Made by a program: the position numbers and the translations under genes
Shown: one piece after another, positions 7,959 through 15,839 of the stretch
How the letters are laid out: the number at the start of each line of letters is the position of its first letter
How positions within the stretch are numbered: position 1 is the stretch's first letter
DNA from: Microthrixaceae bacterium
GTDB taxonomy: Bacteria; Actinomycetota; Acidimicrobiia; Acidimicrobiales; Acidimicrobilacustridaceae
Assembly (NCBI GenBank): GCA_947446975.1
Contig: CANFHM010000012.1
Coordinates: 1-46,515 of the forward strand
Length of the DNA stretch: 46,515 nucleotides
Reading direction: 5' to 3'
Notes under the pieces: generated by a model
What the model was told of the DNA's origin: nothing
The model's input: only the letters and a program-made list of their open reading frames with translations
Databases searched by the model: none

Positions 7959-9173
7959 ATGTTCAATCCCTTCGAACCGGGTTTCGCCGCCGATCCCTAT
8001 CCGCATCTGCGCGAACAGCGCGAGACCGAACCGATCCAGCGGTTGCTGTTCGGTCCCTGGATCCTCTTCGAGCACGCCGATTCCATGGCGCTGCTGCGCA
8101 ACACGTCCACCAGCGTCGAGGTGGGCAACGCCACCTCGCTCGACCCCGAGCGCGAGAAGCTGCGCGAGGCGCTCATCGATGAGGTCGCGCCCGAGTCCAA
8201 GGGGCGCGAGCGCCTCGCCATCCTCAACATCGATCCTCCGGATCACACCCGCCTGCGCAAGCTCGTGAGTTCGGTGTTCACTCCCCGACGGATCGGCGAG
8301 CTGCAGCCCATGATCGAACGGGTGGTGCACGAGCACCTCGACGCCGTCGAGTCCGCCGGCACGATGGATCTCATCCCTGATCTCGCCTTCCCGCTGCCGT
8401 TCACGGTCATCTCCGAGATGCTCGGCATGCCCACCGAACACCGCGAGCAGGTGCGTGAGTGGTCGCACACCCTCGTGCGCATCCTCGACTTCACCATCAG
8501 CGAGGACGAGACCCGCGCCGCCCTCATCGCCGGCTCGCAGATGCGTCAGCATCTCAAGGGCGTCATCGAGTGGAAGCGCGAGAACCCCGCCGATGATCTG
8601 CTCACCGCCATGATCCGGGCCGAGGCCGATGGCGACAAGATGAGCGACGCCGAACTGCTCGAGCAGGTGATGCTGCTGTACATCGCCGGCCACGAGACCA
8701 CCGTGAACCTCATCGGCAACGGCACCTGGGCGCTGCTGCAGAACCGCGACCAGCTCGAGCGCTGGCGCGACGGCGATGCTGACGACACCGTCGCCATCGA
8801 CGAGCTGCTGCGCTACGACTCACCGGTGCAGCTCTCGCGTCGCATCGCCATGGCCCCCATGGAGATCCACGGTGAACTCATCGAGCCGGGCTCATTCGTG
8901 TTCACCTCGCTCGGCTCATCCAACCGCGATCCGCTGATGTTCGGCGAGGACGCCGATGTGCTCGATCTCGGACGCCCCACCGCCAGCCGTCATCTCTCGT
9001 TCGGCAGCGGTCTGCACCATTGTCTGGGAGCGTCGTTGGCCCGCCTGCAGGGGGCCGAGGCCATCAAAGGGCTCATCCGGCGCTTCCCCGATGTGCAGGC
9101 CGATGGCGGGCCCGACTGGAACGGCCGGCTCGTGCTGCGGGGCATGGAGTCGCTGCGACTCACGCTCTCCTGA
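7959..9173 (+). CDS. Cytochrome P450
   Basis: Soluble bacterial P450 monooxygenase (404 aa). The I-helix oxygen-activation motif AGHETT, the K-helix ELLRY (ExxR) and the heme-binding loop FGSGLHHCLGASLARLQG, with Cys355 as the heme ligand, are all intact. The N-terminus MFNPFEPGFAADPYPHL has no membrane anchor, as usual for bacterial class I enzymes, which need separate ferredoxin partners; none is seen nearby. It follows the acyl-CoA dehydrogenase by 28 bp, so the two probably share a transcript. Its TGA is immediately followed by the stop of the convergent FAD oxidase gene. Substrate unknown. Confidence 0.93.
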   Translation: MFNPFEPGFAADPYPHLREQRETEPIQRLLFGPWILFEHADSMALLRNTSTSVEVGNATSLDPEREKLREALIDEVAPESKGRERLAILNIDPPDHTRLRKLVSSVFTPRRIGELQPMIERVVHEHLDAVESAGTMDLIPDLAFPLPFTVISEMLGMPTEHREQVREWSHTLVRILDFTISEDETRAALIAGSQMRQHLKGVIEWKRENPADDLLTAMIRAEADGDKMSDAELLEQVMLLYIAGHETTVNLIGNGTWALLQNRDQLERWRDGDADDTVAIDELLRYDSPVQLSRRIAMAPMEIHGELIEPGSFVFTSLGSSNRDPLMFGEDADVLDLGRPTASRHLSFGSGLHHCLGASLARLQGAEAIKGLIRRFPDVQADGGPDWNGRLVLRGMESLRLTLS

Positions 9174-10457
9174 TCAGCGCCGACGGTCCTGCATCCGGAA
9201 CCAGGACCCGACGATCGGGGTCCAGAGCCGTCGCCAGCGGGACAACGGCACCGGTGGATGGCGCAGGTCGATGAACGGCGGCGCCTCGGCCTCGCCGATC
9301 ATGGCATCGGCCATCCGCATGCCGAGCCACGGCATGAGCGCCACACCGCTGCCGTTGCATCCGGTGGCGTAGGCCACGCGGTCGAAGCTCCCCACATGCG
9401 GGAGTCGATCCACGGTGAGCGCGACCTCGCCGCCCCATGCGAAGTCGATGGCGGTGCCGGCCAGCTGCGGATGCACCCGCACCATGGAGTCGTTGAGGAA
9501 ATCGGCGGCATCGGCGACCGTGGTGCTGCGCAACGACCTGCGACCCCCGAAGGCCAGCCGCCCGTCGGGGGTGAGGCGCCAGTAGAACAGCAGATTCTTC
9601 GAGTCGACGAGCATGCGGTTGTGGGGCGAGATCGAGTGCGCCAGTTCCTCATCGAGCACCTCGGTGGCGATGATGAAGCTGCCCACGGGCAGCACCCGAC
9701 GCTGGAGTTTCGGCAGCAGGTGATCGGCGGTGGCGTTGGTGGCCACGAACACGAGATCCGTGCGGATCGGACCCCGATCGGTGGTGACGGTGTGTGCGCC
9801 GGGACCGTCGTCGCTGATGGCCAGCGCACGGGTGTGCGCATGGAGCTGCACGTCGAGCGCCATGCAGCGGCGCAGCAGCCCGGCATGGAACCGGGCCGGC
9901 TGGAGTCCGCCGGTGCGGGCGATGACCATGCCGGCCCGGTACGCCGAGGAGCCGATCTCCGATCGAAGTGCCTCGCCCTCGATCAGACGGACGTCCTCGC
10001 CGTGGGCCCGGTGGTCGGCCACGGCCTCACGCATGGCGCGATGCGCCACCTCGTTGTGCGCCAGGTACAGCTGACCGGTGCGCTGGTAGTCGCAGGGGAT
10101 CTGCGCCTCGGTGATGAGCTGCTCGGTCCAGTCGAAGGCCTCGTTGACGGCTGCGTACATGCGGGTGCCGAGATCGCCGTAGCGTTCCCGGAGCGCCCCG
10201 GGCCCAGCCTTGAGCTCGGGGATCACCATGCCGCCGTTGCGGGTGCTGGCCCCGGTGCTGAACGCTCCCGCCTCGACGACCACGACCGATCGACCGTGCT
10301 CCGCGAACCGGCGTGCGGCGGCGAGTCCGGCGTAGCCGGCACCGACGACCACCACGTCGGCACTGCTCGGCAGGGGCGCGGCCGTGACCTCCGGTGCCCC
10401 GGCATCGACATGCCACAGGACGGATTCGGTGAAGACCTCGGACCGGCGGGCGACCAT
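9174..10457 (-). CDS. FAD-dependent amine oxidoreductase, PuuB-like (DAO family)
   Basis: Flavoenzyme of the D-amino-acid-oxidase family (427 aa). A Rossmann dinucleotide motif VVVVGAGYAGLAAARRFAEHG lies at about residues 35-55, followed by STGASTRNGGM, the FAD-contact region typical of PuuB/OrdL proteins. The C-terminal part has ATGCNGSGVALMPWLG. PuuB oxidises gamma-glutamylputrescine; with a polyamine importer and aldehyde dehydrogenases nearby, a secondary or primary amine substrate is a reasonable inference. I see no glutamylputrescine synthetase (PuuA), so the true substrate is open. It starts with ATG six bases after a TACGCT box, so it is probably leaderless, and it is divergent from the aminotransferase operon. 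Confidence 0.8.
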   Translation of the reverse strand: MVARRSEVFTESVLWHVDAGAPEVTAAPLPSSADVVVVGAGYAGLAAARRFAEHGRSVVVVEAGAFSTGASTRNGGMVIPELKAGPGALRERYGDLGTRMYAAVNEAFDWTEQLITEAQIPCDYQRTGQLYLAHNEVAHRAMREAVADHRAHGEDVRLIEGEALRSEIGSSAYRAGMVIARTGGLQPARFHAGLLRRCMALDVQLHAHTRALAISDDGPGAHTVTTDRGPIRTDLVFVATNATADHLLPKLQRRVLPVGSFIIATEVLDEELAHSISPHNRMLVDSKNLLFYWRLTPDGRLAFGGRRSLRSTTVADAADFLNDSMVRVHPQLAGTAIDFAWGGEVALTVDRLPHVGSFDRVAYATGCNGSGVALMPWLGMRMADAMIGEAEAPPFIDLRHPPVPLSRWRRLWTPIVGSWFRMQDRRR

Positions 10458-10463
10458 GCCGTG

Positions 10464-10469
10464 AGCGTA
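10464..10469 (-). promoter_or_regulatory. -10 box, leaderless promoter of the FAD oxidoreductase gene
   Basis: TACGCT on the minus strand, six bases before the ATG at 10457. This spacing places transcription start at or next to the start codon, and no ribosome binding site is visible. TANNNT at this distance is the known layout of actinobacterial leaderless promoters. Confidence 0.6.
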
Positions 10470-10585
10470 GAGGCGGGTCGGCCGGCGAACCCTGTGGACC
10501 GATTCGGTGGCAGAATCTCACCAGCCCACCCGATCGGGTCGGCCCGTCGAGATCCGGCCGCGAGCCGGGGAGAGAACCGATAGCC

Positions 10586-11893
10586 GTGTCCTCGCACGCC
10601 GAACTGCTGGCCCGTCACCGCCGAGCACTGCCCGACTGGCTGGCGCTCTACTACGGGGAGCCGATCGCTCTGGTGGACGGCGAGGGCCGGCATGTGGTCG
10701 ATGCCGAGGGCAACCGGTACCTCGACTTCTTCGCCGGGATCCTCACCACCATGACCGGCTACAACGTGCCCGAGGTGGTCGAGGCCATCCGCGAGCAGGC
10801 GGGTCGCATGATCCACACCTCGACCCTCTATCTGATCGAGCCGATGATCGAGCTCGCCGAGCGACTCGGTGCGCTGTCGGGCATCCCCGACGCCAAGGTC
10901 TTCTTCGCCACCTCGGGTTCCGAGGCCAATGAGGCGGCACTGCTGCTGGCCTCCACCGTCCGACGTTCCAACCAGGTGCTCGCCCTGCGCAACAGCTATC
11001 ACGGCCGTTCGTTCGCCACGATGGGCGTGACCGGTAACCGCGGCTGGTCGGCCTCGAGCCTGTCGCCCTTCAGCGTCTCCTACGTGCACAACGGCGACAC
11101 CTTCCGCTCGCCGTTCCGCGACCGCGACACCAAGGGCTTCGTCGATGCGATCGTCGAGGATCTCCGCCACATCATCGCCACCACCACGGCGGGCGATGTC
11201 GCCTGCATGATCGCCGAGCCGATCCAGGGTGTCGGTGGCTTCACCGTGCCGCCCGACGGGCTGCTCGGTGCGCTGCAGGAGGTCTGTGCCGAACACGGGA
11301 TCCTCTGGATCACCGATGAGGTCCAGACCGGCTGGGGTCGCACGGGCGAGCACTTCTGGGGGTACGAGGCCCACGGGCTGCGTCCCGACATGCTCACGTT
11401 CGCCAAGGGACTCGGCAACGGTCTGTCGATGGCCGGGGTCATCGCCGGCGCCGACCTCATGGACTCGATCTCGGCCAACTCGGTCTCCACCTTCGGTGGC
11501 AATCCACTGGTGTGCGCGGGCTCGCTGGCCAATCTCTCCTATCTGCTCGACAACGAGCTGCAGGCCAACGCCCTTCGACAGGGCGCCACGATGCGCGCCG
11601 CGCTCGATCCGCTCGTGGACGAACTCGGTGTCGTCGGCGACGTGCGGGGCAAGGGTCTGATGATCGGCGTCGAACTCGTCGGCGCCGACGGCTTCTCACC
11701 GGATGCAGCTGCTGCGGTGGCCGTGCTCGAGGCCTGCAAGCAGCGCGGACTGCTGATCGGCAAGGGCGGGCTGTACGGCAACTGTCTGCGCATCGCCCCG
11801 CCCATGAGCCTCACCGATGAGGAGTGTGCCGACGGCGCCGCCATGCTCGTGGATGCTCTGCGCGAGGTCGATGCCGCCCGGGTCGCATCATGA
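10586..11893 (+). CDS. Class III PLP-dependent aminotransferase (omega-amino acid type)
   Basis: Aminotransferase (435 aa) using pyridoxal phosphate to move an amino group from an omega-amino acid or amine to pyruvate or another keto acid. It has TSGSEANEAALLLA, the cofactor Asp motif ITDEVQTGWGRTG and the Schiff-base Lys274 in FAKGLGNG. The overall pattern recalls AGXT2-like and beta-alanine/putrescine:pyruvate aminotransferases. GTG at 10586 is supported by an upstream GGGGAGAG. Its TGA overlaps the start of an mmsA-type dehydrogenase, so the product aldehyde acid (for instance malonate semialdehyde from beta-alanine) would be passed to that enzyme. The exact donor is inferred. Confidence 0.85.
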   Translation: MSSHAELLARHRRALPDWLALYYGEPIALVDGEGRHVVDAEGNRYLDFFAGILTTMTGYNVPEVVEAIREQAGRMIHTSTLYLIEPMIELAERLGALSGIPDAKVFFATSGSEANEAALLLASTVRRSNQVLALRNSYHGRSFATMGVTGNRGWSASSLSPFSVSYVHNGDTFRSPFRDRDTKGFVDAIVEDLRHIIATTTAGDVACMIAEPIQGVGGFTVPPDGLLGALQEVCAEHGILWITDEVQTGWGRTGEHFWGYEAHGLRPDMLTFAKGLGNGLSMAGVIAGADLMDSISANSVSTFGGNPLVCAGSLANLSYLLDNELQANALRQGATMRAALDPLVDELGVVGDVRGKGLMIGVELVGADGFSPDAAAAVAVLEACKQRGLLIGKGGLYGNCLRIAPPMSLTDEECADGAAMLVDALREVDAARVAS

Positions 11894-13431
11894 CCTCATC
11901 GGCGATGTCCGCCACCCCCTCGATCGACGGTGTGACCACCGGCGTCATCGGCCACTGGATCGACGGTCGGCGCATGGCCGGTTCTCCCGACGGCACCCTG
12001 CCGGTGTTCGACCCGGCCTCCGGGGCGGTCGCCGCGCAGGTGGCACTCGCCTCCGGCCCCGATCTCGAGGCCGCCGTGGCGTCGTCGCGAGCAGCGTTCG
12101 ACACCTGGCGGCACTCGTCCATCGCCACCCGCACCAAGGTGATGTTCGCCTATCGGGAGATCCTCAGCGAGCGTCGTGAACAGCTGGCGGCGGTCATCAC
12201 CGCTCAGCACGGCAAGGTGCTCAGCGATGCGGTCGGCGAGGTCGGCCGGGGTATCGAGGTCGTGGAGTTCGCCTGCGGGGTCGGGGAACTGCTCAAGGGC
12301 ACCCATAACGAACAGGTCTCCACCGATGTCGATGTCTGGACGGTGCTGCAGCCGGTCGGCCCGTGCGTGGGCATCACTCCGTTCAACTTCCCGGCGATGG
12401 TCCCGCTGTGGATGCTGCCAGTCGCCATCGCCTGCGGGAACTCCTTCATCCTCAAGCCCAGCGAGCGCGATCCCGGCGCCTCGGTGCTGCTGGCCGAATG
12501 GTTCTCCGAGGCCGGTCTGCCCGATGGTGTGTTCAACGTGCTGCAGGGGGATGCCACCGCGGTGAACGGACTCATCGACCATCCCGATGTGAAGGCCGTG
12601 AGCTTCGTGGGCTCCACGCCCATCGCCCGCCATGTGGCCACCTCCGCCACCGAGCGGGGCAGACGAGTGCAGGCCCTGGGTGGGGCGAAGAACCACATGA
12701 TCGTGCTGCCCGACGCCGACCTCGAGGCCGCTGCCGATGCTGCAGTGAGCGCCGGCTACGGATCCGCAGGTGAGCGCTGCATGGCCATCAGCGTGGTCGT
12801 GGCGGTCGATCCGGTGGGTGACGAACTCGTCGACGCCATCGTGGATCGCGCCCGGGCGCTCGTCATCGCAGACGGACGCGACGCCGCCGCCGAGATGGGA
12901 CCGTTGGTCACCGCCGCCCATCGCGATCGGGTCCGGTCCTATGTCGATCTCGGCGTCGAGGAGGGCGCCACCCTCGTGCTCGACGGACGCGACCTCGCGG
13001 TCGAGGGTCGCCCCGACGGCTTCTGGCTCGGCCCCTGCCTGTTCGACCATGTCACGACCGACATGCGCATCTGGTCCGAGGAGATCTTCGGACCGGTGCT
13101 GGCCGTGGTCCGGGTGGCCTCCTATGACGAGGCGGTGGCCCTCGTGGAGCGCAGCCCGTTCGGCAACGGGGTCGCGCTGTTCACCCGTGATGGTGGCGCC
13201 GCCCGTCGCTTCCAGCAGCAGATCGACGCCGGCATGGTCGGCATCAACGTGCCCATCCCGGTGCCCGTCTCGTACCACTCCTTCGGCGGTTGGGGTGCCT
13301 CGCTGTTCGGCGACACCAAGGCCCATGGCACCGAGGGCGTGCACTTCTACACACGCGCCAAGACCGTCACCGCCCGCTGGGCCGACCCCGCCACCCGGGG
13401 CCCCGACCTGGGCTTCCCCCGCAACACCTGA
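11890..13431 (+). CDS. mmsA: Methylmalonate/malonate-semialdehyde dehydrogenase (CoA-acylating)
   Basis: CoA-acylating aldehyde dehydrogenase (513 aa) that converts malonate semialdehyde to acetyl-CoA or methylmalonate semialdehyde to propionyl-CoA, with NAD and loss of CO2. The family hallmark GERCMAIS contains the catalytic Cys297, and ALGGAKNHMIVLPDAD replaces the usual ELGGK motif, as expected for MmsA. VGITPFNFPAMVPLWMLP is also characteristic. The ATG at 11890 overlaps the aminotransferase stop (ATGA), so the two are translationally coupled; an internal ATG at 11905 is the alternative. The coupled pair is the classic arrangement for beta-alanine or beta-aminoisobutyrate breakdown. Family assignment is strong. 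Confidence 0.9.
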   Translation: MTSSAMSATPSIDGVTTGVIGHWIDGRRMAGSPDGTLPVFDPASGAVAAQVALASGPDLEAAVASSRAAFDTWRHSSIATRTKVMFAYREILSERREQLAAVITAQHGKVLSDAVGEVGRGIEVVEFACGVGELLKGTHNEQVSTDVDVWTVLQPVGPCVGITPFNFPAMVPLWMLPVAIACGNSFILKPSERDPGASVLLAEWFSEAGLPDGVFNVLQGDATAVNGLIDHPDVKAVSFVGSTPIARHVATSATERGRRVQALGGAKNHMIVLPDADLEAAADAAVSAGYGSAGERCMAISVVVAVDPVGDELVDAIVDRARALVIADGRDAAAEMGPLVTAAHRDRVRSYVDLGVEEGATLVLDGRDLAVEGRPDGFWLGPCLFDHVTTDMRIWSEEIFGPVLAVVRVASYDEAVALVERSPFGNGVALFTRDGGAARRFQQQIDAGMVGINVPIPVPVSYHSFGGWGASLFGDTKAHGTEGVHFYTRAKTVTARWADPATRGPDLGFPRNT

Positions 13432-13444
13432 TCCGGAGCGAACC

Positions 13445-14878
13445 ATGACAGACGTGACCCCCATGCGCATCGGCGCCGACCTCGTCCTCACCGACGAGAG
13501 CACGCCCGTGCTGTCACCCTTCGACGGCCATGAGGTCGGACGGGTCCCGGTCGGGACCGAGGCCCATCTCGACGCCGCCGTGGCCATCGCTGTCATCCGG
13601 CGCGACGGCGAACCGATGCCCGCCCATCAGCGGGCCGAGATCCTCGATCGCGCCGCCGTCCGCCTGGCGGAACGCCATGAGGAGTTCGCCCGGCGCATCG
13701 CCGAGGAGGCCGCCAAGCCGATCCGCACGGCACGGGTCGAGGTCACCCGCGCCATCGACACCTTCCGCTTCTCGGCGGCGGCCGCCCGCACCCTCACGGG
13801 TGAGACCATCCCGATCGACGCCTCGGTGGCCGGTGGGAACAAGATCGCCTTCGTGAGCCGCGTGCCGGTGGGGGTCGTCGCCGCCATCTCGCCGTTCAAC
13901 TTCCCGGTCAACCTCGTGGTGCACAAGATCGGTCCGGCCATCGCCGCCGGGTGCCCGGTGGTGCTCAAGCCGGCCTCGGCCACACCGCTCTCGGCGCTCG
14001 CCCTGGCCCAGATGCTCGTGGAGGAATGCGGTCTCCCGGCGGGCTGGCTCAACGTGGTCACCTGCAGGGGCTCGGTGGCCAACCATCTCGTCGAGCATGA
14101 GGATGTGGCGCTCATCACCTTCACCGGCTCGCCACCTGTCGGGTGGGGCATCCGAGCCAAGGCGCCGCGCAAGCGGGTCGGACTCGAACTGGGCAACAAC
14201 GCCCCGGTCATCGTCGAACCCTCGGCTGATGTGGATTCCACCGCCGACAAGATCACGGCGGCGGCCACGGCATTCGCCGGTCAGTCCTGCATCTCGGTCC
14301 AGCGCGTGTTCGTGCACCGTTCCATCGCAGAGCCGTTCGTCGCCCGGCTCGTCGAGGGGTTCTCGGCCCTCGTCGTCGGCGATCCCATGGACGAGGCCAC
14401 CTCGGTGAGCGCCATGATCGACAGCGGTGAGACCCGACGAGTGGCGGAGTGGATCACCGAGGCGGTGGCCGATGGTGCCCGGGTGGCCTGCGGCGGCTCG
14501 ATCGACGCCGACGGCGTGCTGGCGCCCACCGTGCTCGTGGATGTCACCCCCGAGATGGAGGTGTGCCGCACCGAGGTGTTCGGTCCGCTGGTGGGCGTGC
14601 AGGTCTACGACGATGTCGACGACGCACTGCGACTCGCCAACGACAGTCGCTACGGCCTGCAGGCCGGCATCTTCACCGCCGATCTCGACACTGCGATGAA
14701 GGCGGCCCGCCGTCTCGACTTCGGCGGCGTGCTCATCAACGAGGTGCCGACCTGGCGAGCCGACCAGATGCCGTACGGCGGTCTGCGCGATTCCGGCAAC
14801 ACCCGCGAGGGTCCCGCCTACGCCGTGCGCGAGATGACCGAGGAACGCCTCATCGTCATCCATTCTCCCTCGCTCTGA
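13445..14878 (+). CDS. Aldehyde dehydrogenase family protein
   Basis: NAD(P)-dependent aldehyde dehydrogenase (477 aa). The catalytic Cys282 is in AGQSCIS and the N-terminal half has ISPFNFPVNLVVHKIGPAIAAG. The usual ELGGN/K motif reads ELGNNAP, so the second glycine is Asn; the preceding Glu is kept. This pattern occurs in the lactaldehyde/phosphonoacetaldehyde-type branch. It lies 13 bp after mmsA behind a GGAG ribosome binding site and is the third gene of the aminotransferase operon. A role in oxidising an aldehyde made by the oxidase or aminotransferase is inferred; the substrate is unknown. Confidence 0.82.
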   Translation: MTDVTPMRIGADLVLTDESTPVLSPFDGHEVGRVPVGTEAHLDAAVAIAVIRRDGEPMPAHQRAEILDRAAVRLAERHEEFARRIAEEAAKPIRTARVEVTRAIDTFRFSAAAARTLTGETIPIDASVAGGNKIAFVSRVPVGVVAAISPFNFPVNLVVHKIGPAIAAGCPVVLKPASATPLSALALAQMLVEECGLPAGWLNVVTCRGSVANHLVEHEDVALITFTGSPPVGWGIRAKAPRKRVGLELGNNAPVIVEPSADVDSTADKITAAATAFAGQSCISVQRVFVHRSIAEPFVARLVEGFSALVVGDPMDEATSVSAMIDSGETRRVAEWITEAVADGARVACGGSIDADGVLAPTVLVDVTPEMEVCRTEVFGPLVGVQVYDDVDDALRLANDSRYGLQAGIFTADLDTAMKAARRLDFGGVLINEVPTWRADQMPYGGLRDSGNTREGPAYAVREMTEERLIVIHSPSL

Positions 14879-14902
14879 TCGGGGCCCCCGCAGCGCAGGC
14901 GT

Positions 14903-14908
14903 TAGCGT
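14903..14908 (+). promoter_or_regulatory. -10 box, leaderless promoter of the DUF1295 gene
   Basis: TAGCGT followed by seven bases and then ATG at 14916. No ribosome binding site is seen, so the transcript probably starts at the initiation codon. Confidence 0.65.
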
Positions 14909-14915
14909 CACCGCC

Positions 14916-15713
14916 ATGACCTCGGTGCTCCTCGCCTCCGCCATCGCCATCGCCGTCCTCATGCTCGGCACCTGGCTCGTGAGCCTGCCGTTGAAGAACG
15001 CCTCGATCGTGGATCCCATCTGGCCGCTCGGGTTCGTGATCGTCGGTTGGGTCGCGGCCATCGTCGGACACGACGGGCGATCGAGCACCGACACCGAACG
15101 CGTGGTGGCGCTGGTGGCCATGGTCACGGTGTGGGGTCTGCGCCTCTCGTTCCATCTCTTCCGACGCAACATCGGTCACGGCGAGGACTTCCGGTACCGG
15201 GCCATGCGCAAGAACATCGGTCCGCGATTCGGGCTCGTCAGTCTCGTCACGGTGTTCGCCCTGCAGGGAACGCTCATGTTCATCGTGTCGCTGCCACTGC
15301 AGTTCGGCGCCGGCATCCATCATCACTCGGCGTTCTCGTGGATCCTGTTGCCACTCGGGCTGCTCGTGTGGATGATCGGCTTCGTCTTCGAGTCCGTGGG
15401 CGACGCCCAGCTGCGGGCGTTCAAGGCGGATCCCTCCTCCGCCGGTCAGGTCATGGATCGCGGCCTGTGGCGCTACACCCGTCATCCCAACTACTTCGGG
15501 GATGCCTGCGTGTGGTTCGGCATCTTCCTGGCTGCGGCCTCGGCCGGCGGCTGGGCCTGGGCGGGCATCGTGAGTCCCGTCGTGATGACCTACTTCCTGC
15601 GGTTCGTCTCCGGGGTCAGCATGCTCGAGCGGTCGATGGTGAAGCGCCGTCCGGCCTACGCCGAGTACATGCGCACCACGAGTGCGTTCCTCCCGCGCCC
15701 GCCGCGGAGCTGA
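14916..15713 (+). CDS. DUF1295 / steroid 5-alpha-reductase-like membrane protein
   Basis: Integral membrane protein (265 aa) of the DUF1295 family, related in fold to steroid 5-alpha-reductases and isoprenylcysteine methyltransferases. Hydrophobic segments alternate with short loops, and the C-terminal cofactor-binding region carries the family motif GLWRYTRHPNYFGD followed by an aromatic-rich membrane stretch and a C-terminal VKRRPAYAEYMRTTS. The start is set by the TAGCGT box seven bases upstream. It stands alone between the aldehyde dehydrogenase operon and the CHAD gene. Family members may reduce steroid-like or lipid double bonds, but the reaction in bacteria is not established, so no function is claimed. 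Confidence 0.85.
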   Translation: MTSVLLASAIAIAVLMLGTWLVSLPLKNASIVDPIWPLGFVIVGWVAAIVGHDGRSSTDTERVVALVAMVTVWGLRLSFHLFRRNIGHGEDFRYRAMRKNIGPRFGLVSLVTVFALQGTLMFIVSLPLQFGAGIHHHSAFSWILLPLGLLVWMIGFVFESVGDAQLRAFKADPSSAGQVMDRGLWRYTRHPNYFGDACVWFGIFLAAASAGGWAWAGIVSPVVMTYFLRFVSGVSMLERSMVKRRPAYAEYMRTTSAFLPRPPRS

Positions 15714-15794
15714 ACCGGATCGCGATGCAGCTCGGGCCGCGGATCGCCCTGTGAACCACCCTCCGAGTGACATCGGCTCCCGCGGGCTGACCAC

Positions 15795-15800
15795 TACGCT
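15795..15800 (+). promoter_or_regulatory. -10 box upstream of the CHAD leader ORF
   Basis: TACGCT nine bases before the GTG of a nine-codon ORF at 15810 and 41 bases before the CHAD start. The spacing suggests transcription begins at or just before that GTG. Confidence 0.5.
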
Positions 15801-15809
15801 CGCCGTCCT

Positions 15810-15839
15810 GTGCATGCGCCGTCCGGAGACCTGAGGTGA
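15810..15839 (+). CDS. Nine-codon leader ORF coupled to the CHAD gene
   Basis: GTG opens a frame encoding MHAPSGDLR and ending in TGA at 15837-15839, which overlaps the CHAD start codon (GTGA). It lies just downstream of a TACGCT -10 box, so it could be read from a leaderless transcript and hand ribosomes to the CHAD gene. A parallel layout occurs at 26568. It is too short for any homology; expression is inference. An ATG six-codon frame (15814-15834) overlaps it and does not couple. Confidence 0.4.
   Translation: MHAPSGDLR

Noticed and set aside
6086-7966. Long minus-strand open frame (626 aa)
   Set aside because: It is the mirror of the crotonase and acyl-CoA dehydrogenase genes; high GC leaves such frames open. 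Its composition is His/Gly/Glu-rich and unlike a protein.
9171-9176. TGATCA where the P450 and FAD-oxidase stop codons abut
   Set aside because: Striking zero spacing, but explained by two convergent TGA stops; no hairpin or other signal around it.
11896-13596. Long minus-strand open frame (566 aa)
   Set aside because: Shadow of the mmsA gene, which has all catalytic motifs on the plus strand.
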